NCBI RefSeq assembly: GCF_946478835.1 | Contig: NZ_CAMLDV010000077.1 | Span: 1 to 16,118 of the forward strand | Length of the DNA stretch: 16,118 bases | DNA from: an uncultured Bdellovibrio sp. | GTDB lineage: Bacteria; Bdellovibrionota; Bdellovibrionia; Bdellovibrionales; Bdellovibrionaceae | Direction: 5' to 3' | Shown: positions 1 through 5,180 of the stretch, piece after piece | Layout of the letters: every line of letters begins with the position of its first letter | Position numbering within the stretch: position 1 is the stretch's first letter | The notes under the pieces: model-generated | Seen by the model: the letters and a program-made list of their open reading frames with translations, nothing else | What the model was told of the DNA's origin: nothing | Database searches by the model: none | Position numbers and translations under genes: made by a program

Positions 1-7
1 TTTTATG

Positions 8-24
8 CATAAGAAAAACTTATG
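8..24. repeat. Short inverted repeat at window start
   Basis: CATAAG (8-13) and CTTATG (19-24) form a perfect 6-bp inverted repeat around five A. It could be an operator or part of the 3' end of an upstream gene outside the window. A TATTAT box at 36-41 could be a -10 element, but no convincing -35 is paired with it. Confidence 0.3.
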
Positions 25-110
25 GAAAGTCTAAATATTATCTGTTTGTGCTTATAGGTCTAGGGCGATATGTTTTGTTTCAGAAGGAGACATCGAAAAA
101 ATCCTTCGAC

Positions 111-231
111 CCTCGGTAGGTCCTTGGACCACCTCTCTCACGCAAGAGAGCGCCCCGGTCCCCAAATAAAACGCCGTAATCACGGCTCCTTAAATCCCAC
201 CATCACAGCCCACCTAAAAGCCGCACCGAGG
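111..231 (+). ncRNA. Structured leader or small RNA candidate upstream of fumarase
   Basis: The 269 nt before the fumarase gene hold nested complementary arms. The closing stem is CCTCGG plus TAGGT (111-121) with ACCTA (212-216) and CCGAGG (226-231), with a bulge at 217-225. Inside are GGACC/GGTCC (126-130/157-161), which encloses CTCTCT/AGAGAG (133-138/145-150), and a separate hairpin GCCGT/ACGGC (173-177/182-186). Together they make a three-way junction. The fumarase start at 270 has no clear Shine-Dalgarno sequence, so this may be a 5' leader that affects translation, or an independent RNA. I do not recognise it as a known riboswitch, 6S RNA, tmRNA, SRP RNA or RNase P RNA. Strand is uncertain because the pairing also works on the minus strand. 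Confidence 0.4.
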
Positions 232-269
232 CTTGCGCGCGCGAACGACGCAATGCTACCTTTGACGCT

Positions 270-1886
270 ATGTCATTCAAATATTTTCCTCTCTACGAAA
301 AGCAAAAAGATAACACTCAGTATAAAAAAATCTCTTCCGATCACGTGAAAGTTGAAAAGTTCGGCGACAAAGAAGTTTTGGTGGTTGCACCGGAAGCTTT
401 AGAGTTGATCGCACAGGAAGCTCTTAGCGATGTGTCGCACCTTTTGCGTGCGAGTCACTTGGAAAAGCTTGAAAGAATTCTCAAAGATCCTGAAGCCTCT
501 CCGAATGATCGTTTCGTCGCCGTTGATCTTTTAAAAAACGCCGTGATCGCAGCGCAAATGGAATTTCCTTCGTGTCAGGATACGGGAACGGCCATCGTCG
601 TCGGTAAAAAAGGTGAGCGAGTTTTCACAGGCTTTGACGACAAAGAATATCTCTCCAAGGGGATTTACAATACCTATCAAAAACGCAATTTGCGTTTTTC
701 ACAGATGGCGCCGATTTCTTTCTTTGAAGAAAAAAACACCGGTTCAAATCTGCCAGCCCAAATTGATCTCTACTCAGAGCAAGGTGATGAGTATCATTTC
801 TTGTTCATGGCCAAAGGTGGCGGCAGCGCCAACAAGTCTTATCTCTATCAAAAAACAAAAGCTGTTTTAAATCCGGAGGGATTTGAAAAGTTTGTGCGTG
901 AGACTTTGAATTCTTTAGGAACGGCGGCGTGTCCTCCGTATCACTTAGCGTTCTGTGTCGGCGGAACTTCTGCTGAAGAAACTTTAAAAATCGTAAAATA
1001 CGCGTCGGCGGGTTATCTCGACGGTCTTCCAACTTCAGGCAGCGAAGGCGGCAGAGCTTATCGCGATCTTGAAATGGAAAAACAAGTTGAAACTTGGGCG
1101 CGTGATACGGGCATTGGGGCCCAGTTTGGTGGAAAGTATTTTGTTCACGACGTGCGCGTGATTCGTTTGCCTCGTCATGGTGCGAGCTGTCCGATTGGTG
1201 TTGGTGTGAGTTGTTCTGCCGATCGCAATATCAAAGGAAAAATCACTCGTGACGGTATCTTCCTTGAGCAATTGGAACTTCATCCTGAACAGTATCTTCC
1301 AAACCATTTGAAAGATGCGAGTGCTGAAGCCATTCAAATTGATTTGAATAAACCCATTCAAGAAACGTTGAAAATTTTGTCGGCACAAAAAGTCGCGACA
1401 CGCGTGATGCTAAGTGGACCGATGATTGTGGCGCGCGATATTGCGCACGCGAAACTCAAAGAAAAAGTGGATCGCGGTGAAGGCGTTCCTGAATACTTTA
1501 AAAATTACGCCGTTTACTATGCGGGTCCCGCAAAAACTCCGAAGGGTTATGCTTCAGGATCTTTTGGTCCGACAACAAGCGAACGCATGGACCCTTACGT
1601 GGGAACATTCCAAAGCTTGGGCGGCTCGATGATTATGCTAGGTAAGGGAAACCGCAGCCCGCAAGTCACAGATGCTTGTAAGCAGTACGGTGGATTCTAC
1701 CTAGGATCAATCGGCGGCCCTGCCGCTCGCTTAGGAAAAGAGTGCATCACGAAAGTGGAAGTTCTCGATTTCCCAGAACTGGGTATGGAATCTGTGTGGA
1801 AGATTGAAGTGAAAGACTTTCCGGCCTTTATCATTGTTGATGACAAAGGAAATGATTTCTTTAAGTCCGTCATTCGCAAACTGTAG
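270..1886 (+). CDS. fumA: Fumarate hydratase, class I (iron-sulfur)
   Basis: This enzyme interconverts fumarate and malate in the TCA cycle, in the cytoplasm, using an oxygen-sensitive [4Fe-4S] cluster. The 538-residue protein follows E. coli FumA/FumB (548 aa) along its whole length. Recognisable blocks are SCQDTGTA (101-108), KGGGSANK (182-189), [10 protein letters not shown] (216-225), [10 protein letters not shown] (299-308), GVSCSADRN (312-320) and a C-terminal [15 protein letters not shown]. The expected cluster ligands are Cys102, Cys221 and Cys315, each offset by three from E. coli Cys105, Cys224 and Cys318. The ATG at 270 is chosen because the N-terminus aligns with FumA; no good ribosome binding site precedes it, which is odd and may relate to the folded leader. 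The gene stands alone and ends directly at a terminator. The family is certain; the A/B-type symbol is by similarity only. Confidence 0.96.
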   Translation: MSFKYFPLYEKQKDNTQYKKISSDHVKVEKFGDKEVLVVAPEALELIAQEALSDVSHLLRASHLEKLERILKDPEASPNDRFVAVDLLKNAVIAAQMEFPSCQDTGTAIVVGKKGERVFTGFDDKEYLSKGIYNTYQKRNLRFSQMAPISFFEEKNTGSNLPAQIDLYSEQGDEYHFLFMAKGGGSANKSYLYQKTKAVLNPEGFEKFVRETLNSLGTAACPPYHLAFCVGGTSAEETLKIVKYASAGYLDGLPTSGSEGGRAYRDLEMEKQVETWARDTGIGAQFGGKYFVHDVRVIRLPRHGASCPIGVGVSCSADRNIKGKITRDGIFLEQLELHPEQYLPNHLKDASAEAIQIDLNKPIQETLKILSAQKVATRVMLSGPMIVARDIAHAKLKEKVDRGEGVPEYFKNYAVYYAGPAKTPKGYASGSFGPTTSERMDPYVGTFQSLGGSMIMLGKGNRSPQVTDACKQYGGFYLGSIGGPAARLGKECITKVEVLDFPELGMESVWKIEVKDFPAFIIVDDKGNDFFKSVIRKL

Positions 1887-1909
1887 AAAAAGGTACCAGG
1901 TACCTTTTT
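1887..1909. terminator. Bidirectional intrinsic terminator
   Basis: Perfect 11-bp arms AAAAAGGTACC (1887-1897) and GGTACCTTTTT (1899-1909) flank a single A. The A-run on one side and T-run on the other let it work in both directions. It lies between the converging fumarase stop (1886) and the permease stop (1914), so it can end both transcripts. Confidence 0.85.
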
Positions 1910-1913
1910 CCCT

Positions 1914-2951
1914 TTAGATATCTTTTATAAGAATCGGGCTTAGACCGACAAAAAGATTCATGATCACCGGGCCAATTAAAAGGCCCGGAAGTCCCATCAT
2001 AATGATAGCTCCGACGACACACGTAAAGCCCACTACGGGATTGATTTTATTTTCTTTTCCCACCATGAAGGGTTTTAAAATATTGTCGATTGTTCCTGCG
2101 ATGATCGCAACAATGGTAAGACCCACGCCAGAACCTGTTCTTCCGCCAATAAATGCTAACACGGCCAAAAGAAAACCCACCGGAGCTGCGCCAATCACTG
2201 GAATAAAAGAGACGAAGAAGGTGACGGTAAGAACCAGCCAGAAATCACCTTCACCGAAGATCAAACTTCCAATGCCGATGATGGACGCTTGAATAAGCCC
2301 GATAACCAAAGTTGAAAAGAGTGTGACTGAGCAACTGCTTTTAAAAACTTCCACCAGGTTATCTGTCGCTTCCGAATTGAAAGGACTGTATTTCATAACG
2401 AGTTCACGAACGTCCGAGGATTTAACCAGCAACACAATGAGCACAATAGTAAAAACAAAGCTCGCTAAAAAAATTGCTGGAAGCTGTCCTAGAAACTGAC
2501 TGGAGTAATTAAAAATCATTTCTCCGGTTTTTTGCATCGTGTTTTCCATCATGCCGCGAGCGGGACCGGCGACATCTGTTCCGGTCCAATCAGAGACCTT
2601 TTTTAAATATTCAAGCACAAACTCTTTCAAATTGTGGATCTGTGAAACAATACGATCTGTTTCGATACCTTGAGGTTGGCTGATGTGGACGACAATGCGG
2701 TAGATGGCAAGCGTAATAGGAATCCAGAAGATCGCAAAGCCAGCCAGGACCGTTAAAGTAATGCTGCTATTGCGGCTCAGTTTTGTTTTGCGGCTGATGG
2801 TGTTGATAAAATCATTCAATCCTAAAGCGAAAATGCCGGCCAAAACCAAAGGACCTAAGAAGGGCCAGTTGATAAATAAAAATGCTGCAATGAGAACCAC
2901 TAGCAGGGCCCAACGAACCAGAGTGCTTTTTGATCTAAGAATATCCATCAT
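1914..2951 (-). CDS. AI-2E family transporter (permease)
   Basis: This is a 345-residue integral membrane protein of the AI-2E/PerM/YdiK/TqsA family (PF01594). Hydrophobic segments lie near residues 12-30, 32-48, 63-85, 155-177, 210-235, 237-268, 272-290 and 306-335. The long polar stretch at 90-150 is the periplasmic or cytoplasmic loop typical of the family, and the late DNILKPF motif (289-295) is a family hallmark. Members have been linked to autoinducer-2 export, sodium/proton antiport or unknown substrates, so the substrate cannot be assigned here. Two ATGs are adjacent (2951 and 2948); the AAAAGGTG Shine-Dalgarno overlaps the stop of the upstream nitroreductase gene, only 5 nt away, so translation is probably coupled. 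It is the last gene of a three-gene minus-strand operon that ends at the 1887-1909 terminator. Confidence 0.9.
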   Translation of the reverse strand: MMDILRSKSTLVRWALLVVLIAAFLFINWPFLGPLVLAGIFALGLNDFINTISRKTKLSRNSSITLTVLAGFAIFWIPITLAIYRIVVHISQPQGIETDRIVSQIHNLKEFVLEYLKKVSDWTGTDVAGPARGMMENTMQKTGEMIFNYSSQFLGQLPAIFLASFVFTIVLIVLLVKSSDVRELVMKYSPFNSEATDNLVEVFKSSCSVTLFSTLVIGLIQASIIGIGSLIFGEGDFWLVLTVTFFVSFIPVIGAAPVGFLLAVLAFIGGRTGSGVGLTIVAIIAGTIDNILKPFMVGKENKINPVVGFTCVVGAIIMMGLPGLLIGPVIMNLFVGLSPILIKDI

Positions 2952-2956
2952 AACTG

Positions 2957-3724
2957 CTACACCTTTTTAATAAATAAATCCTGCGCGCCACGAATGCGTT
3001 CCGCATAAACTCCATTTGAAGCTCTTTTACCCGCGCTGACAATCATCGTGACGGACGCTCCACGCGGAAGTCCTAAAAGTTTTTTTACACGAACTTCATC
3101 AAATCCTTCCATAGGGCAGGAATCATATCCCGCCGCGCGGAAGGCGAGCATGAGATTTTCGCAAGCTAGCGCGGTGGTCTTTGTAGCCCATAAAAGATTT
3201 CCCCAATACCCAAACGGACCACGAGGAATGACACGGAAAAGTCCCAGGATCGATATCGCTAAGGTCTTAAATGGAGAAAAAAAATTGAAAGGTCCATTAC
3301 CGTAGACAAACGGAACAAGTTTTTCGTAATAGGCTCTGACAGCTTTGGGAGTGTCGGGGCGCTTGTCGAAATAAGCGAGGTTCACTTTCTGCCCAAGGCT
3401 CCAGCGATCGGGACGGGCCACGCACGCAATCAGCGTGGGAGCAGTGCGCGCTGCAGGTTGATTCAGGCACAAAGTTTTTAATTTTTTTAGTTTGTCTTCG
3501 GACTTCACCCAATAAAATTCCCAAGGCTGTAAATTGGAAGAATTTGGAGCGAGTAACGCGAGGCTTAGGCACTCTTCAACAACGGCATCAGGAATTTGTT
3601 CGTTCGTAAAAACGCGAACAGAGCGACGGCTGGCAATAACCTTTTTAAACTCTTCCATATTACAAAGAAGAGCTTCTTCAACGTAAGACAAGTCTGGAAC
3701 TTTGCTGAAAATATTTTCTGACAT
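2957..3724 (-). CDS. Nitroreductase family protein
   Basis: This is a 255-residue FMN-dependent oxidoreductase of the nitroreductase superfamily. Visible FMN-site features are the N-terminal RRSVR (33-37), PNSSNLQPWEF (60-70), and CPMEGFD (203-209), which corresponds to the usual GxPMxGF/Y loop. Members reduce nitro-aromatics, quinones or flavins with NAD(P)H; the physiological substrate is unknown. An insertion at about 115-172, with an aromatic and glycine-rich stretch (FVYGNGPFNFF), is longer than in small nitroreductases and probably forms a substrate lid. The start at 3724 has a weak ribosome binding site, but it lies 3 nt after the stop of the preceding gene, which suggests coupled translation; Met23 is an alternative start. 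It is the middle gene of the operon. Confidence 0.9.
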   Translation of the reverse strand: MSENIFSKVPDLSYVEEALLCNMEEFKKVIASRRSVRVFTNEQIPDAVVEECLSLALLAPNSSNLQPWEFYWVKSEDKLKKLKTLCLNQPAARTAPTLIACVARPDRWSLGQKVNLAYFDKRPDTPKAVRAYYEKLVPFVYGNGPFNFFSPFKTLAISILGLFRVIPRGPFGYWGNLLWATKTTALACENLMLAFRAAGYDSCPMEGFDEVRVKKLLGLPRGASVTMIVSAGKRASNGVYAERIRGAQDLFIKKV

Positions 3725-3727
3725 AGA

Positions 3728-4060
3728 TTAGTTTTGAACTTCACACTGCATGCGACAATCCGAATTGCAGCTCACCCACGTTCCGTCATGATTGGGTGGC
3801 AAATAGCTGGGATTGCAATTGGTAAAATAAGAAGCGGTGAAGGTGAGTGCGCGGCCGCGCTGAAAGATTTCGCAATTTCTGCGCGCATCGTTTTCAGCAT
3901 CATATTGGGCGTCGCGCTTGGCTTTATCGAGGCAGAAAAATCCGCTGTTCGCATTGCAGTAGGTGTGTTCACTGCCACGGCCTGTAACATAAACCGTGCG
4001 AGCCGCAAAAACGCTTTGAGCAAAAAGCAGAGGTAGTACTGTTAGGATAATTTTTTTCAT
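3728..4060 (-). CDS. Small secreted cysteine-rich protein
   Basis: The protein has 110 residues and I do not recognise its family. Residues 1-19 (MKKIILTVLPLLFAQSVFA) form a clear Sec signal peptide with an FA-A type signal peptidase I site, leaving about 91 mature residues. The mature part has seven cysteines (35, 43, 63, 82, 98, 102, 106), with a C-terminal CNSDCRMQC cluster and an Ala/Asp/Arg-rich central helix (46-62). It is probably periplasmic or exported and disulfide-bonded; an odd cysteine count leaves one free for another bond or a partner. The ATG at 4060 is preferred over a GTG 12 nt upstream because GGGAGG sits 5 nt before it. It is the first gene of the operon with the nitroreductase (3 nt gap) and the permease. 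Confidence 0.8.
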   Translation of the reverse strand: MKKIILTVLPLLFAQSVFAARTVYVTGRGSEHTYCNANSGFFCLDKAKRDAQYDAENDARRNCEIFQRGRALTFTASYFTNCNPSYLPPNHDGTWVSCNSDCRMQCEVQN

Positions 4061-4125
4061 AAAGCCTCCCACTGTTCAATCAACGCACAGTTTACAGGGA
4101 GAGGCAATATGTAGCTTTGTCAAAG

Positions 4126-4148
4126 CAGGGCGTTAAGCTTTAGCCCTG
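4126..4148 (-). terminator. Hairpin at the end of the PilZ gene
   Basis: CAGGGC (4126-4131) and GCCCTG (4143-4148) pair around a loop that contains the stop codon of the PilZ gene. A second small inverted repeat, GCTTTG/CAAAGC, follows at 4114-4126. No strong T-run follows on the minus strand, so this is a weak terminator at best. Confidence 0.4.
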
Positions 4149-4799
4149 TGTAAGAAATTGGACGCCGAGTTCCTGGCTTTGCTCTCCTTCATTCCACTTG
4201 GTCCAGCGAACTTGTCCTTCAATAGAAACATATTCTCCGGCTTTGTTCTGGTAAGTAAGACTCACAAAATCTTTTTTACTATAGAATGGTGCTTTGATTT
4301 TTAAACAAGACCCATTCACGGAAATGTTCTCAAAGCTTCCACCCATAATAGGTTGAAATCCCTTGTTCTCCATTCCTAGCGGAAGCAGTGAAGGGCTGAG
4401 CATTGCTTTGTTTTCGTGCGGCTCTCTTTTGTCTTCACGCAGTTGCAGGCTTTTTCCTTCCAAGTAAGCCAGAATGTCATTGGCAAGATTCGCTTCCTCT
4501 GTTTTCCAAAGAACGACAAAATCCCGATGCGTTTTCAGTTTGATTTTCATTGAACTTGAAAGTTCATTGACGACGAAAAAGGTTTTAACGTTGGGAATGG
4601 TTCTTTGAAGGTAAGAGTAAATATCAAAGTGACGGATTTCCAAGAATGGCAAAAAGACCACGATGATTTTTTCTTCATTTGTTCCGTGTAAAGCCGCACG
4701 CAGATTGTATGGATTTTCAATCACTGTGCAGTTGAAAGTTTTTTCGTTTTTAAGCTGATTGGGAATCTTCTGTGTTCCCGTGATAAAGATTTGAGTCAT
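4140..4799 (-). CDS. PilZ-domain protein with degenerate receiver-like N-terminus
   Basis: This 219-residue cytoplasmic protein has two parts. Residues 1-115 have the alternating hydrophobic strand pattern of a receiver fold (IIVVFLPFL, then VKTFFVVNE, then FVVLW) but no Asp at the phosphorylation position, so it looks like a pseudo-receiver. Residues 140-219 look like a PilZ domain, with NISVNG (158-163) as the D/NxSxxG motif and GVQFL near the end. The RxxxR motif that normally contacts cyclic di-GMP is not visible, so binding is doubtful. The start is set at ATG 4799, where GGGAGGA lies 8 nt upstream; the frame stays open to 4970, but that extension has no ribosome binding site and reads through a strong hairpin. 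It is transcribed away from the hybrid kinase and may share its control region. Confidence 0.75.
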   Translation of the reverse strand: MTQIFITGTQKIPNQLKNEKTFNCTVIENPYNLRAALHGTNEEKIIVVFLPFLEIRHFDIYSYLQRTIPNVKTFFVVNELSSSMKIKLKTHRDFVVLWKTEEANLANDILAYLEGKSLQLREDKREPHENKAMLSPSLLPLGMENKGFQPIMGGSFENISVNGSCLKIKAPFYSKKDFVSLTYQNKAGEYVSIEGQVRWTKWNEGEQSQELGVQFLTQG

Positions 4800-4845
4800 C
4801 CTGAGGTTCCTCCCTTGCGAAGTTCTAAAGCAAAGGGAAAGCCAA

Positions 4846-4874
4846 GATAAAACTCTGCAAAAGCGGTGTTTCAA
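4846..4874 (-). promoter_or_regulatory. Candidate sigma70 promoter for the PilZ gene
   Basis: TTGAAA (4874-4869), a 17-bp spacer and TTTATC (4851-4846) read on the minus strand. The predicted start near 4838 leaves a leader of about 39 nt before the ATG at 4799. The -35 is good and the -10 is poor. Confidence 0.35.
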
Positions 4875-4944
4875 GTGGAAATTCCTGAACACCTGTCTAA
4901 GAAACCTTAACACTGTTAGATTTGGCGTCTCATTTTGAGGAGGG

Positions 4945-4975
4945 GTGAGTTGGCCCTCGCAAAAGGCCAACTCAC
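4945..4975. repeat. Strong 11-bp hairpin in the divergent gap
   Basis: GTGAGTTGGCC (4945-4955) and GGCCAACTCAC (4965-4975) are perfectly complementary with a 9-nt loop. On the minus strand the stem is followed by CCCCTCCTC, an anti-Shine-Dalgarno-like run, and not by a T-tract, so it is more likely a leader or sRNA structure or an operator than a terminator. Confidence 0.6.
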
Positions 4976-5007
4976 ATGATGGGAAGGGTAAGATGTTAGA
5001 TATCTAT

Positions 5008-5023
5008 AGCAAATGACAAACCT
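5008..5023 (-). promoter_or_regulatory. Weaker sigma54-like promoter facing the PilZ gene
   Basis: On the minus strand AGGTTTGTCATTTGCT has GG and GC separated by exactly 10 bp, an intact TTGC and a following T, but the -24 half (AGGTTT) matches TGGCAC poorly. The start would be near 4997, giving a leader of about 198 nt that contains the strong hairpin. The 15-bp motif at 5073-5087 is centred 83 bp upstream, a normal enhancer distance. Confidence 0.35.
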
Positions 5024-5072
5024 AGGCTTAAAACTCATATATTGCTTCTCGTAATGTTTTCCGCGTTTTTTA

Positions 5073-5087
5073 GGGGCAAAAGTCCCC
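5073..5087. promoter_or_regulatory. Copy 1 of the 15-bp motif, putative regulator site
   Basis: GGGGCAAAAGTCCCC is a near-palindrome. It differs by one base from the copy at 9948-9962 (read on the other strand) and fits the GNGGCAAANNNCCNC pattern of the copies at 8463-8477 and 8487-8501. It is inferred to bind the NtrC-type regulator. No T-run follows, so it is not a good terminator. Confidence 0.55.
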
Positions 5088-5180
5088 AAATGAGAGGTGA
5101 AATTCCTAGTTGCGAGGGCGACTTGAAAGACTTAACAATAAAAACAGAAGCAATGGATTGATAGAAGACAAAGGAAGTTT

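Larger units (their letters stand above)
4800..5180. other. 381-bp divergent control region between the PilZ and hybrid kinase genes
   Basis: This non-coding gap holds a sigma70-like promoter for the PilZ gene, a strong hairpin, palindromes TAACACTGTTA (4908-4918) and TAGATATCTA (4997-5006), a sigma54-like element on the minus strand, and one copy of the 15-bp motif. For the kinase gene, a weak plus-strand promoter could be ATGACA (5013-5018) with TATATT (5038-5043), but the 19-bp spacer is long. I see no sigma54 element facing the kinase. Confidence 0.6.

Noticed and set aside
70..348. 92-codon open frame overlapping the fumarase start
   Set aside because: It reads through the folded leader, is rich in Arg, Pro and His, has no ribosome binding site and overlaps the well-supported fumarase N-terminus.
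3796..3807. GTGGCAAATAGC, 12 bases identical to motif copy 2
   Set aside because: It lies inside the coding sequence of the small secreted protein and lacks the second palindromic half and any sigma54 element at the right distance, so it is probably chance.
4800..4970. 57-codon N-terminal extension of the PilZ protein
   Set aside because: It would start at TTG inside a strong hairpin without a ribosome binding site, while ATG 4799 has a good one.
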